A stretch of 64,000 nt of DNA from Carboxylicivirga agarovorans (GCF_050589845.1 NZ_JBNGPA010000001.1:248001-312000), one strand, 5' to 3'; counted from the first letter of the stretch, positions 16,201 to 26,097 are shown. A program made the numbers and translations. The notes: generated by a model not told the origin, from the letters alone.

Positions 16201-16821
16201 ATGACAGCATCATCATATCCATCGAAACTGCTTGAAAGTGCCGTTAATGAATTTGCCAGGCTTCCGGGCATCGGCAAAAAAACTGCACTTCGCCTGGTTT
16301 TGCATCTACTGAAGCAGGAAAAAGAAATGGTATTTAAATTTTCTGATACCATTCACAATATGCGACAGGAAATAATGTACTGCAAAAGCTGTCATAATAT
16401 ATCAGACAGTGAAATTTGTAATATTTGTGCCGATACCAACCGCGATCACAGTTTAATTTGTGTTGTGGAAAGTATCAGGGATGTAATGGCTATAGAAAGC
16501 ACACAGCAATTCAGCGGCATCTACCACGTATTAGGTGGAGTTATTTCACCCATGGACGGCATTGGCCCTGATGATCTGACGATTGGCCCATTACTGGAAA
16601 AGATACAGTCGGGATCGGTTAAAGAAGTCATCTTTGCCCTGAGTACAACCATGGAAGGAGATACAACGAATTTTTATTTGTATAAGAAGTTTGAAAAATT
16701 CGATGTCCAGACAACAACAATTGCCCGTGGTGTTTCCATTGGCGACGAATTAGAATACACTGATGAAGTTACCCTTGGTCGCTCATTGGTCAATCGGCTT
16801 CCTTTTGAAAAAACCTTGTAA
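16201..16821 (+). CDS. recR: Recombination mediator protein RecR
   Basis: A 206-residue cytoplasmic protein that helps load RecA onto single-stranded DNA in gap repair with RecO. It has the helix-hairpin-helix (ARLPGIGKKTALRLVLHLL, about 19-37), a Cys4 zinc site (Cys61, 64, 73, 76) and a Toprim domain beginning ICVVESIRDVMAIE. The Walker-B-like GDELEYTDEVTLGRSL is at the C-terminus. The length is normal. A membrane protein gene follows after one base, so translation may be coupled. Confidence 0.97.
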   Translation: MTASSYPSKLLESAVNEFARLPGIGKKTALRLVLHLLKQEKEMVFKFSDTIHNMRQEIMYCKSCHNISDSEICNICADTNRDHSLICVVESIRDVMAIESTQQFSGIYHVLGGVISPMDGIGPDDLTIGPLLEKIQSGSVKEVIFALSTTMEGDTTNFYLYKKFEKFDVQTTTIARGVSIGDELEYTDEVTLGRSLVNRLPFEKTL

Positions 16822-16822
16822 T

Positions 16823-17275
16823 ATGACAGCAAAAAAAGCACTCAAACAAATAAAACTCATCTATTTTATAGTCACTATACTACTGGCTGTTTTTGCAGCC
16901 TTATCCTTGTTTTTTGTATCGATGAATGGTCCCGTTTATATTATGGAAGCCGGCGCTGCAAACAATTTAAAATCACTGATAATCATTCTGGCATTGGCAG
17001 GAATTCCTGCTTCGTATATGTTTCATAACCGAAAGGTCAGGCAAATAAATAAGGAGCTAAACGCCAACAGTAAACTTCAGCAGTTCAGAATGAGTTATTT
17101 TATAAAGATAATGACACTCGAAGGTGTTACTTTGCTGAGTCTTCTGAGTTATCTGATGATTGGCAATATTAATCAATTACTGGTATTTGCCCTGGTCTAT
17201 CTTTTTTTGATACTCAATTATCCCAAACGGGCCAGCATATTGGATGAATTGGAAATTAACGAATCTGAACTTTAA
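16823..17275 (+). CDS. Small four-span membrane protein, unknown
   Basis: A 150-residue protein starting MTAKKALKQIKLIY with about four hydrophobic spans (roughly 11-33, 50-66, 93-110, 115-130) and a polar C-terminus ILDELEINESEL. The ATG at 16823 follows the recR stop by a single base; a longer open frame from 16763 would overlap recR and is rejected. No named family is recognised. It is co-transcribed with recR and the following HAD gene. Confidence 0.8.
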   Translation: MTAKKALKQIKLIYFIVTILLAVFAALSLFFVSMNGPVYIMEAGAANNLKSLIIILALAGIPASYMFHNRKVRQINKELNANSKLQQFRMSYFIKIMTLEGVTLLSLLSYLMIGNINQLLVFALVYLFLILNYPKRASILDELEINESEL

Positions 17276-17286
17276 TTTTATTAGGC

Positions 17287-17721
17287 ATGATTATCGCTGT
17301 TGACTTTGATGGAACTATCGTAGAGCACAAATACCCTGCTATTGGTAAAGAGAAAATTTTTGCGTTTGAAACCCTCAAATCCTTGCAGGACAAAGGTCAC
17401 TTACTGGTTTTATGGACCATCAGGACAGGAAAACAACTTGATGAAGCAGTTGAGTTTTGCAGAAAAAGGGGATTAGAGTTCTACGCTGTAAACCGAACAC
17501 ATCCTGAGGAAGAGCTAAACGATAACATCAGTCGTAAAGTTAATGCTGAAATTTTTATTGACGACAGGAATGTCGGCGGTTTCATGGGTTGGGGCGAAAT
17601 ATGGCAATGGATTAATAAAGAGGCTCCTGATGGTGAAAAAGACGCTTTCAGAGAACAGTATGACAAAGCCCAAAAACGTACCCTTTGTGGTTTCTTAAAA
17701 TCTATTTTCTGTCGTGAATAA
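17287..17721 (+). CDS. Small HAD-superfamily hydrolase (BT0820-like)
   Basis: A 144-residue cytoplasmic phosphohydrolase. Motif I is VDFDGTIVE (Asp6, Asp8), motif II is LWTIRTGKQ, and motif IV is IFIDDRNVGG. It lacks a cap domain, as in the minimal HAD proteins of Bacteroides such as BT0820. The substrate is unknown. It follows the membrane protein by 11 bp and precedes a glycosyltransferase by about 45 bp. Confidence 0.88.
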   Translation: MIIAVDFDGTIVEHKYPAIGKEKIFAFETLKSLQDKGHLLVLWTIRTGKQLDEAVEFCRKRGLEFYAVNRTHPEEELNDNISRKVNAEIFIDDRNVGGFMGWGEIWQWINKEAPDGEKDAFREQYDKAQKRTLCGFLKSIFCRE

Positions 17722-17766
17722 CATTTTTTTAAAAAGCTCGTTCATTAATAAGGATCATTAGTGCAT

Positions 17767-18933
17767 ATGAGCAAGGGAAATTACGACTTATCAATTATTA
17801 TTGTCAGCTATAATGCGATTGACTTCTTAAAACTCACATTGGACTCTGTTGAAAAAGCCATTTCAACACTTAATGCTGAAGTTTTACTGGTTGATAATTC
17901 AAATAATAAAAATTTAAAAGAAACTGTCAGAAACAACTATCCATTTGTTAAACTGATCGATAACAGTGTAAACCTGGGTTTTTCAAAAGGTAACAATCTT
18001 GCCTTAAAACAAGCAAAGGGGAAACTGGCATTATTACTAAATCCGGATACGGTTGTTCCCGAAGATGCATTTACCTATATCCTTCATTATTATCAAACAC
18101 ACCCGGAGACTGGTGGTTTAGGTCTTAAAATGCTGGATGGCAAAGGCAGTTTTTTACCGGAATCCAAAAGAGGCTTTCCCAGTTTGTCGGTATCAATATT
18201 TAAGTTATGCCGACTTCATAAATTCTTCCCTGATTCCAAGATCATTGCTAAATACTATGAAGGGCATTTAGACCATAATTCAGAACAAAACGTTGATGTT
18301 TTATCGGGGGCCTGCATGGTTATACCCAGAGGGAGTGATGGCACATTGTCTTTTTTGGATGAGAGCTATTTTATGTATGGAGAAGACATTGATCTGTCAT
18401 ACCGGCTAAAACTCAAACACGGCAATAATATTTATTATCCAAAGGTTAGCATCATACACTTCAAGGGGCAGAGTACGAAAACAGATGTTCGAATCATAAA
18501 GCACTTTTACAATGCCATGTGGTTATTCTATAAACAACATATCAAACCACAAAAGTCGGTTTTTACAACAAGCCTCACCTGGATTGGCATTAAAACAATG
18601 ACCTGTTACAAGATTCTCATTTCTAAATTATCATCTTCTAATCCAGAAAATTGCGAACCACCTTCTTATAATTCGGTGAGACTGATATCTGATAACGATT
18701 CCCTGTCAGCTTTAATCGGAAAACAATTAAATACACAAGTTACTGTCTCTGGTGTCAATGGTCAATCAATAAATGGTCAATTAACCATATTCGATTTCAA
18801 TTCCATTACATATAAAGAAGCTATAGGAATAATGGCCAATCATACTGACAATTACGGCTTTATGACCAGAGACCTGCAATCACTTATTATTTGTCAAAAC
18901 CCCAGTGAAAAAGGAATGGCTATTCATCTTTAG
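17767..18933 (+). CDS. Family 2 glycosyltransferase
   Basis: A 388-residue GT-A enzyme. The N-terminus LSIIIVSYNAIDFLKLTL, the DNSNN stretch, GFSKGNNLAL and the metal-site LLLNPDTVVP identify a GT2 of the rhamnosyltransferase-like type; FMYGEDIDLSYRLK is the acceptor-side acidic motif. It probably adds a sugar to lipopolysaccharide or another envelope glycan; donor and acceptor are unknown. The last 100 residues form an extra domain with no recognised match. The start at ATG 17767 is preferred to GTG 17761. Confidence 0.92.
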   Translation: MSKGNYDLSIIIVSYNAIDFLKLTLDSVEKAISTLNAEVLLVDNSNNKNLKETVRNNYPFVKLIDNSVNLGFSKGNNLALKQAKGKLALLLNPDTVVPEDAFTYILHYYQTHPETGGLGLKMLDGKGSFLPESKRGFPSLSVSIFKLCRLHKFFPDSKIIAKYYEGHLDHNSEQNVDVLSGACMVIPRGSDGTLSFLDESYFMYGEDIDLSYRLKLKHGNNIYYPKVSIIHFKGQSTKTDVRIIKHFYNAMWLFYKQHIKPQKSVFTTSLTWIGIKTMTCYKILISKLSSSNPENCEPPSYNSVRLISDNDSLSALIGKQLNTQVTVSGVNGQSINGQLTIFDFNSITYKEAIGIMANHTDNYGFMTRDLQSLIICQNPSEKGMAIHL

Positions 18934-19295
18934 ACAAAGATTGAATTCATACAATACCATTGCTGATCAACGATGATCGATCTTGCAAAGCTAAAAAGCT
19001 TATTATTCCAACCATATTGTCCTGTTCAATTCGTTTCTATCCATTAAGTTTCCAATTATGAGCAACAGTGTTGTCGGTTTATTCAGAACAACGAACACAC
19101 GAATAGCATTCACCCCTACACACTGATAATGTACACTTTACACAAAGCAAACACTACATTACAAAACTGTAACAGTTTAAAATAAATGGAACTCACCCAA
19201 ATACATCTTCCCTTTCTTATCCATTAACTTGCCTGTCAGCAATCATTTTTGCAATTTTATTGAAAATATTGAAGCTGTTGACAAATAACCTCACC
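18934..19295. other. Intergenic region with a 15-bp inverted repeat
   Basis: No gene is seen. AAACTGT-A-ACAGTTT at 19164-19178 is a perfect inverted repeat about 120 bp upstream of the next start, a possible operator. No clean TAnnTTTG promoter was found. Confidence 0.4.
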
Positions 19296-20891
19296 ATGAA
19301 TAAAAACCTGTTGATAATAGGATTGTGCTGTTTCTTGTTCATCATTGATGCATCAGGAAAAAAGCCCAGGAAAAAAGATATTGTGCCTATTGAGAATCAG
19401 ATGTTAATGGATAATTACCAAAAAGCATCCGAGTTAATTATCCAATTACAGAAGCGTTATCCTGATGATCCTTATCTACATCTTATGCAAGGGATTTGCT
19501 TTTTGAACATAGACGGCAAAACAAAAGATGCCATTAAACCATTAAGCCTGGCTAAAGAACATTATGGCATCTATTCAAAAAAAAATGACAAGGCTATTGA
19601 AGCCAACTACCACCTTGGCCTTGCTTATCATTTGAACCATGATTTTGATAAAGCTAAACAACTTTTTGAAGTATTGCAGGACACGGTACCTTCCAAACGT
19701 AAAAACATACACAAGCAACTTCAACAGTATATCAACTACTGTAACAATGCTATTCTTCTTAAAAAGAATCCGGTTGATTTCAGAATAACCAACCTGGGGC
19801 AGGCTGTCAACACAGAGTATGACGAGCACAGTCCGGTAATATCGGGGAATGAAGATCTTCTTTTATTTACTTCGAATAAGCATGGCGCCAATAAAAGAAG
19901 TAAAACCGATGGTTTATATACCGAAGACATATACTTTACCAAGTGGCGTGAAGGAGCATGGCTACCATCTGTGAGTGTGGGAGAAAGCATTAATACTGAT
20001 GGATATGATGCCACCTGTAGCTTAAGTTCTGATGGTAAAACCTTAATTATTTACCGCAACAATGGCAATGGTGATTTATACCTATCACAATATAAAGATG
20101 ACAAGTGGACGAACCCAGAAAAGTTACCAAAACCCATCAACAGTTCATTTGAAGAATCACATGCAAGCCTCTCACTCGACGGTAACACCATCGTTTTTAC
20201 AAGTCATCGTCCTGATGGCACTGGAGCGAAAGATATTTACATGTCAAACAAATTACCCGATGGTAAATGGGGAAAAGTTATTTTACTCAACAAAAACATT
20301 AACACTGAACTGAATGAAGAAAGCCCTTTCTTGTCATACGATGGTCAAACATTATATTTTGCCTCAGAAGGACACTCTTCCATGGGAGGATATGATATTT
20401 TCAAATCAGAGAAAGATGGAAACGGACAGTGGCGGAAAGCGGTGAATATTGGTTACCCGATCAATACGCCCGGTGACGATCTGTTTTATATTCCGACGCT
20501 TGACGGACAACGGGTTTATTTTGCATCTGAAAGAAGTGGTGGTTATGGACGATCTGATATTTATATTATCGAATTTCCTGTAAGTGATGAACGCTCGCTG
20601 GCAGTTGTCTCAGGCTATTTATTCACCGAAGACGGGATGCCATCAGGCGAATCAGTTATTTCGGTTACCACTACAAAAAGTGGTGAAAAGATTGGAGACT
20701 ATAAGCCTCAGACCAACACGGGCAAATACACCATGATTTTAGCAACCGGGGTAAACTACACAATGACCATTAATACACCTGGCATGATCAGCATCTCAAA
20801 GGAGATTGAAATTCCGTACCGGTCTGATTATAACACAAGAGAAAGTGCCACCTATTTAGATCCAATGGTATTGAAAAAAGCTGATCACTAA
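19296..20891 (+). CDS. TPR / PD40 beta-propeller envelope protein, PorE-like without OmpA domain
   Basis: A 531-residue exported protein starting MNKNLLIIGLCCFLF. After the signal come TPR-like helices (about 30-140), then a PD40/WD40-like propeller (about 165-435) with repeats of the form SPVISGNEDLLLFTSN, ASLSLDGNTIVFTSHR and SPFLSYDGQTLYFASEG. A carboxypeptidase-regulatory-like beta domain (about 440-530) ends the chain. This is the order found in the T9SS-linked protein PorE, but the C-terminal OmpA-like peptidoglycan-binding domain is missing. It lies next to a paralogue. A periplasmic or outer-membrane scaffold role is inferred. Confidence 0.85.
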   Translation: MNKNLLIIGLCCFLFIIDASGKKPRKKDIVPIENQMLMDNYQKASELIIQLQKRYPDDPYLHLMQGICFLNIDGKTKDAIKPLSLAKEHYGIYSKKNDKAIEANYHLGLAYHLNHDFDKAKQLFEVLQDTVPSKRKNIHKQLQQYINYCNNAILLKKNPVDFRITNLGQAVNTEYDEHSPVISGNEDLLLFTSNKHGANKRSKTDGLYTEDIYFTKWREGAWLPSVSVGESINTDGYDATCSLSSDGKTLIIYRNNGNGDLYLSQYKDDKWTNPEKLPKPINSSFEESHASLSLDGNTIVFTSHRPDGTGAKDIYMSNKLPDGKWGKVILLNKNINTELNEESPFLSYDGQTLYFASEGHSSMGGYDIFKSEKDGNGQWRKAVNIGYPINTPGDDLFYIPTLDGQRVYFASERSGGYGRSDIYIIEFPVSDERSLAVVSGYLFTEDGMPSGESVISVTTTKSGEKIGDYKPQTNTGKYTMILATGVNYTMTINTPGMISISKEIEIPYRSDYNTRESATYLDPMVLKKADH

Positions 20892-21022
20892 CAGGCCGGT
20901 ATTCTGTATCGGTCAATAATAGCTGGTAATTCATAAAAAATTGAATACTAAAAAACCTTTACCTGCACATTTTTAACTATTTTGCACAGTCAATTTAAAA
21001 CCAAACATTAAGTACTTAAGGT

Positions 21023-22954
21023 ATGTTACAACCAAACACGCTAATCATTGCTTTACTTCTTTTCATTTCACAGCTTACGCTGGCTCAATCAGACTCAAAG
21101 ATTGACAATAGAAAATTCAACGAGGCAGTTAAACTGGCTGATGATAAAGCCTTTGATGAAGCCATTAAGTTGTTTTCTGAAATTTTAAAGGATAGCCCGG
21201 AAAACGTGCCGGCTTTATACAACATTGGTAATTGTTACCTCAACAGCTCCAATGGACCCGACACAGCCATTGTTTATTTCGAAAAGGCCTATGCTTTGCT
21301 TGAAGATGATGAAAAAATTGGAGACATAGGTGTTGACATCCAACTTTCAATAGGTAAATCACTGCAGTTTTTACTACAACACGAGAAAGCTATATCAACC
21401 TACGAGCAGCTGATTGAAATACTTCCTGCTGAAGATGATATTTTAAGACAGGAAGCAATGCGTGAAATTGAGGTATGTGAAAATGCCATTGAGCTAATGC
21501 AATCGCCGGTTCAGTTAAAAGTAAAAAACCTGGGACCAAACATTAACTCTAAATACGACGATCACAGCCCGATGATTTCGGCTGATCAAAGTGTGTTATT
21601 CATTACCTCAAGAAGAGCGTCCAGTTACAGTGAATTACTGTTTGACGGACAATATGCAGAACGTATCTATTCGTCCAAAAAAGAAGGGAACGAGTGGACC
21701 AAGGCCAAGTCATTACAAGAGCTGTTCAGAAAGCAAGGACACGAAGCCGGAGTCAGCTTATCGGCTGAGGCTACTGAACTGATCATTTACCGCAATGATG
21801 TTGACGGTGCCAACTTGTATTCAAGCATGTATGATGGTTCGAACTGGGGAGAGCCAGTGAAGATTGAGAGTCCTATCAATTCAAAATTTGATGAAACGCA
21901 CATGACCAGCTCAGCTGACAAACAAACGGTATATTTTACCAGTGACCGGCCTGATGGAATGGGCGGCCTTGATATTTATCGTGTGCGCCGTTTACCAAAT
22001 GGAGAATGGGGAAAAGCTGAAAATATGAAAGCTTTTAACACCCAGTATGATGAAGATACACCTATACTTCACCCTAATGGAAAGGTGATGTATTTCAGTT
22101 CTGAAGGACACAACTCCATGGGGCAGTTCGATATATTCTATTGCGTAATGGATGATGATGGTAACTGGGGACCTGTTCATAACATCGGTTATCCGATCAA
22201 CACCCCTGACGATGATTTCTTCTTTGTTCCGACCACCACACCTAACATTGCTTATTATGCTTCATCAAGGTATGATGATAACTACGGAGGATCAGATATT
22301 TACCTTATCGAATACGAAGAGCCTGAAATCAACCGTTTAGCTGTGTTTAAAGGCTGTGTTAACAGCACAGACGAAGCGCCTATTGAAAATGTGGAAATAC
22401 GTGTCACCCGTCAGGGCGACCCTGAAGTGATCGGTAATTACAAGCCTCACCCGGGCACAGGAAAATACATCCTGATCTTAGAAACTGATGACAAGTACAA
22501 TATCGAATATACGGGTGTTGGTTTTGAGCAACAAACAAAAACAATTGATGTTACACGCGCCATGACTTATAAGAATTTAAGCGAGGCCAGTAATATTGAT
22601 GACGTGATGATGATCGCTATCGCTCAGCCTGAAGAAACAACAGAAGAAGCTGTTGCCGCGACAAGTCCGGAACTTCTTGACACCTCGGATGGTATTCCTT
22701 ATTACACAGTTCAGATTCTGTCTCTAAAAGAACCTGTATCAAGCTATAAGGTATTTATTGATCTTGAACACGATCAGATCAAAGAATACAAGTGTACTGA
22801 TGGCTTCTACCGCTATTCATATGGCACTTTCAAAGGTTATAAGGCCGCTTTAAAAGGCAAAGATAAAGTTCTAAAGACAGGTCTGTGGTCTGATAGCTTT
22901 GTAAGAGATATTAAGCAATACGACAACCTGACAGAAAATACACCAGCAGAATAA
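21023..22954 (+). CDS. TPR / PD40 beta-propeller protein with C-terminal SPOR-like domain
   Basis: A 643-residue exported protein with a signal peptide (to about residue 21, LTLAQ), TPR helices (about 30-150), a PD40 propeller (about 170-440; SPMISADQSVLFITSR, TPILHPNGKVMYFSSEG) and a carboxypeptidase-regulatory-like domain (about 450-520). The last 80 residues (YYTVQILSLKEP ... DGFYRYSYGTFKGYKAAL) look like a SPOR domain, which binds denuded peptidoglycan. It is a paralogue of the preceding gene with an added anchor, and its stop overlaps the next start by one base. Confidence 0.85.
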   Translation: MLQPNTLIIALLLFISQLTLAQSDSKIDNRKFNEAVKLADDKAFDEAIKLFSEILKDSPENVPALYNIGNCYLNSSNGPDTAIVYFEKAYALLEDDEKIGDIGVDIQLSIGKSLQFLLQHEKAISTYEQLIEILPAEDDILRQEAMREIEVCENAIELMQSPVQLKVKNLGPNINSKYDDHSPMISADQSVLFITSRRASSYSELLFDGQYAERIYSSKKEGNEWTKAKSLQELFRKQGHEAGVSLSAEATELIIYRNDVDGANLYSSMYDGSNWGEPVKIESPINSKFDETHMTSSADKQTVYFTSDRPDGMGGLDIYRVRRLPNGEWGKAENMKAFNTQYDEDTPILHPNGKVMYFSSEGHNSMGQFDIFYCVMDDDGNWGPVHNIGYPINTPDDDFFFVPTTTPNIAYYASSRYDDNYGGSDIYLIEYEEPEINRLAVFKGCVNSTDEAPIENVEIRVTRQGDPEVIGNYKPHPGTGKYILILETDDKYNIEYTGVGFEQQTKTIDVTRAMTYKNLSEASNIDDVMMIAIAQPEETTEEAVAATSPELLDTSDGIPYYTVQILSLKEPVSSYKVFIDLEHDQIKEYKCTDGFYRYSYGTFKGYKAALKGKDKVLKTGLWSDSFVRDIKQYDNLTENTPAE

Positions 22955-23466
22955 TGACAAGGGATGAAATTGCCCTCAGGGCACTTGAACCGGAAGATAT
23001 AGACCTGCTTTATAAGTGGGAAAATGATATGAAGATTTGGGAGGTGAGCAATACGCTCACCCCTTTTTCTAAGTACCAATTAGTAAAATATATAGAGCAG
23101 GCGCAATTGGATGTCTTTCAAACCAAACAGCTTCGCCTTATTATTGAATCTGAGCGATCAAAGGAAGTGATTGGTATGATTGACCTGTTTGATTTTGATG
23201 GATTTCACCAGCGCGGAGGTGTTGGCATCATTATTCATGAGGACCATCGACAAAAAGGTTATGCCTTTGAAGCCCTGCGACTCTTTAGCGATTACTGCTT
23301 TCAACACCTGGGTATTAACCAGCTATATGCCAACATATCGGCTGAGAACAAAGCCAGCCTGACTCTTTTCGAAAAAGTTGGTTTTAAACTGGTTGGCGTA
23401 AAAAAGAAATGGCGTAAAACTAAAGATGGTTTTATTGATGAGTGCCTGTATCAGCTATTAAAGTGA
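22954..23466 (+). CDS. GNAT-family N-acetyltransferase
   Basis: A 170-residue cytoplasmic acetyltransferase of the RimJ/SpeG type. The N-terminal IALRALEPEDIDLLYKWEND and the acetyl-CoA loop IHEDHRQKGYAFEALRLF followed by the motif B region NQLYANISAENKASLTLFEKVGF are diagnostic. The substrate could be a polyamine, a protein N-terminus or a small amine. It overlaps the upstream stop by one base (TAATG), so it is translationally coupled to the SPOR-like protein. Confidence 0.92.
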   Translation: MTRDEIALRALEPEDIDLLYKWENDMKIWEVSNTLTPFSKYQLVKYIEQAQLDVFQTKQLRLIIESERSKEVIGMIDLFDFDGFHQRGGVGIIIHEDHRQKGYAFEALRLFSDYCFQHLGINQLYANISAENKASLTLFEKVGFKLVGVKKKWRKTKDGFIDECLYQLLK

Positions 23467-23519
23467 TCGTATTTAATAAGCTGAGTCCGACATTCAATTC
23501 CGAGCTCATATTAAAAGGC

Positions 23520-23975
23520 CTAACCATACACCTCATCAGCCGTGGGAATAGCTTGCAGCAGTTCATAATTTCCCATTTCATCGAGGAGTTTGGCGCAATA
23601 GTGCTGCATCCCGTTGGTGACGATCAGGTAGTCAACATTTAGCCTGGTATTATAGCGGGCAGCCTGGTTGAACACAGCTCTGCCTACCGCCACCTCAGGA
23701 GCCTTACACTCCACAATGACACGAGGCAAACCTTTTTTGTCATACAACACAATATCTGCCCGTTGGCTCAGCCCATTCACCTTAACCAGCATTTCAACAG
23801 CAATGAGTCCCGGCGCATACCCCAGTCCATTCACCAGGTAATGAATAAAATGCTGTCTCACCCACTCCTCGGGGGTCAGGGCTACAAATTTCTTTCTCAC
23901 CTCATCAAATACCTGTGTTTTATTACCGGCCTGCTTCGTTCTAAACTGAACAGGTGGCAGGTTAAGCTTTTGCAT
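23520..23975 (-). CDS. Type I restriction HsdR N-terminal domain protein (orphan nuclease fold)
   Basis: A 151-residue protein matching only the HsdR_N nuclease region. Asp74, Glu89-x-Lys91 (RADIVLY ... IVECKAP) and a downstream Gln104 form a PD-(D/E)xK active site, all retained. There is no helicase part and no HsdM or HsdS nearby. Compact versions like this are common beside DNA-metabolism genes in Bacteroidota, so it looks like an intact free-standing gene and not a broken restriction system. It is divergent from the AMP nucleosidase gene. Confidence 0.88.
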   Translation of the reverse strand: MQKLNLPPVQFRTKQAGNKTQVFDEVRKKFVALTPEEWVRQHFIHYLVNGLGYAPGLIAVEMLVKVNGLSQRADIVLYDKKGLPRVIVECKAPEVAVGRAVFNQAARYNTRLNVDYLIVTNGMQHYCAKLLDEMGNYELLQAIPTADEVYG

Positions 23976-24117
23976 CTATCCCTTTTTTTTCGACAAAATA
24001 AATCATTTTAGCCAGAAAAAGTTACCTTAGCGTGAAGAATAAACTCCTGCTATTCGCACTTTATTCCCACCCGTGCCCGGCTATATTGCCAATGCACTTA
24101 ACCTTAAATTTTTTCCT

Positions 24118-24894
24118 ATGAAGACTAAAAAAGAGATAGTAGATAACTGGCTACCCCGATATACCGGAAGAAAGCTTGAAGATTTCACCCCTTACATCTT
24201 ATTAACTAATTTCAACCACTACGTTGAACTCTTCTCTGAATGGTATGATGCGCCCATCTTTGGCAAGAATGGAAATATGCCCAACTGCAGTGCCAACGGC
24301 ATAACAATCATAAACTTTGGTATGGGTAGCCCTAATGCAGCTACCATGATGGACCTGTTAAGCGCGATTTCGCCTAAAGCCGTTTTGTTTTTAGGAAAAT
24401 GTGGTGGTTTAAAAAAGAAAAATGAACTGGGTGACTTTGTACTTCCGATCGCGGCCATTCGCAGTGACGGTACTTCAGATGATTATTTACCACCTGAAAT
24501 TCCGGCATTACCCGCCTTTAGTTTGCAACGCGCCGTATCGAGTGCCATTCGCGATAACGAACTGGATTACTGGACAGGAACAGTTTTTACTACCAACAAA
24601 CGTGTATGGGAATATGATGAGCGCTTTAAAAAATACCTGGAAAAAACACGTGCGATGGCCATTGATATGGAAACAGCCACTATTTTTACAGTCGGTTTTT
24701 ACAATCATATACCTACAGGTGCGTTATTACTTGTATCTGATCAGCCAATGATTTCAACAGGTGTTAAAACATCGGCCAGTGATAAGGTAGTAACAGAGAA
24801 TTATGTGCAACAACACATACAATTGGGTATTAAAGCTTTATCTACCATTATGAATGGTGGTAAATCAGTTAAACACCTGAGGTTTGATAGTTAA
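24118..24894 (+). CDS. amn: AMP nucleosidase
   Basis: A 258-residue member of the nucleoside phosphorylase superfamily, short form. It hydrolyses AMP to adenine and ribose-5-phosphate. GMGSPNAATMMDLL, LGKCGGLK and the ribose/substrate motif AIDMETATIFTVGF are present, followed by LVSDQPM. The N-terminus MKTKKEIVDNWLPRYTG agrees with Bacteroidota homologues; a GTG start 45 bp upstream at 24073 is not favoured. It is cytoplasmic and acts in purine salvage. Confidence 0.9.
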   Translation: MKTKKEIVDNWLPRYTGRKLEDFTPYILLTNFNHYVELFSEWYDAPIFGKNGNMPNCSANGITIINFGMGSPNAATMMDLLSAISPKAVLFLGKCGGLKKKNELGDFVLPIAAIRSDGTSDDYLPPEIPALPAFSLQRAVSSAIRDNELDYWTGTVFTTNKRVWEYDERFKKYLEKTRAMAIDMETATIFTVGFYNHIPTGALLLVSDQPMISTGVKTSASDKVVTENYVQQHIQLGIKALSTIMNGGKSVKHLRFDS

Positions 24895-25038
24895 GCCTGA
24901 AAAGAAATAAAAAATATGCATTAAATGTAAGATCATTGCCATTTAATGTTTATAATGAGGCTGTATTTTGGTTTGAAGGGCATATATCCGGAAATAACAA
25001 TTTCGGGTTAATGCCTGATAAACTAATAAATTTATAAA

Positions 25039-26040
25039 ATGACTTTTGAGCAGATATTACAGGAGTTAAAACAAAAGACCTATCGTCCCATTTATTTTTT
25101 AATGGGTGATGAAGGTTATTTTATTGATGAAATAACCAACTATATTGCCAATAATGTTTTAACAGAGGAAGAAAAGGGTTTTAATCAAACCATATTGTAT
25201 GGTAAAGATGTAGACACCACAGAAATTATCCATGCAGCCCGCCGTTTTCCAATGATGTCTCAACATCAGGTAATTATAGTAAAAGAAGCTCAGAATATAC
25301 CAAAAATTGAAGACCTGGAAGTGTATGCCAATAATCCGCTGACATCAACCATCCTGGTTATTAACTATCGTTACAAAACGCTTGACAAGCGAAAGAAATT
25401 TTATAAAAGTGTTGCAAAGAACGGCGTATTATTTGAAGCCAAAAAGCTATACGACAACCAGGTTCCGCAGTGGATCAACAGCTATTTAAAAGCAAAGGGC
25501 AAATCAATCGAGCCCAAAGCATCAGCGCTGTTGACTGAGTTTCTGGGCAGTGACTTATCCAAGATCGCTCATGAGCTGGATAAACTAGAGCTGGCCATCG
25601 GCTCATCGGTTCAAACCATTAATTCGGCTCACATTGAGAAGAATATTGGTGTTAGTAAAGACTACAATAATTTTGAGTTGCAAAAAGCCGTTTTAAACAA
25701 AGACATTTCAAAGGCCAATAAGATCATTCTGGCCTTTGGTAAAAACCCCAAGGCCTACCCCATTCAGATGACAACCGTAACCTTGTTTGGTTATTTTCAA
25801 AAACTGCTGGCTTTCTATTATTTGCCCGACAAATCGAAAAACTCAGTGGCCGCTGCCTTAAAGATCAACCCGTTCTTTGTTGCTGATTATACGACCGGTG
25901 CACGTCATTACCCGGCGCGTAAGGTTGTGCAGATCATTAGCCTTATTCGGGAGTATGATATGAAGTCGAAAGGTTTTGGCAGTTCCACAACCGAATCGGG
26001 AGAATTACTGAAGGAACTGGTATTTAAGATCATGCACTAG
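25039..26040 (+). CDS. holA: DNA polymerase III subunit delta
   Basis: A 333-residue clamp-loader subunit that opens the sliding clamp. The start MTFEQILQELKQKTYRPIYF and FLMGDEGYFIDEIT are typical, as are RRFPMMSQHQVIIVKEAQ and the C-terminal ARHYPARKVVQIISLI. The length is normal. It is followed by the rhomboid gene after 57 bp. Confidence 0.95.
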   Translation: MTFEQILQELKQKTYRPIYFLMGDEGYFIDEITNYIANNVLTEEEKGFNQTILYGKDVDTTEIIHAARRFPMMSQHQVIIVKEAQNIPKIEDLEVYANNPLTSTILVINYRYKTLDKRKKFYKSVAKNGVLFEAKKLYDNQVPQWINSYLKAKGKSIEPKASALLTEFLGSDLSKIAHELDKLELAIGSSVQTINSAHIEKNIGVSKDYNNFELQKAVLNKDISKANKIILAFGKNPKAYPIQMTTVTLFGYFQKLLAFYYLPDKSKNSVAAALKINPFFVADYTTGARHYPARKVVQIISLIREYDMKSKGFGSSTTESGELLKELVFKIMH

Positions 26041-26097
26041 TAATGATCGGTCACTGAACTCTAAACCCTTATCTCTAACCATTAATCACTAACAAGC

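Noticed and set aside
23520..23975. Remnant of a degraded type I restriction system
   Set aside because: The frame is intact, the nuclease residues are kept, and no other restriction fragments are nearby.
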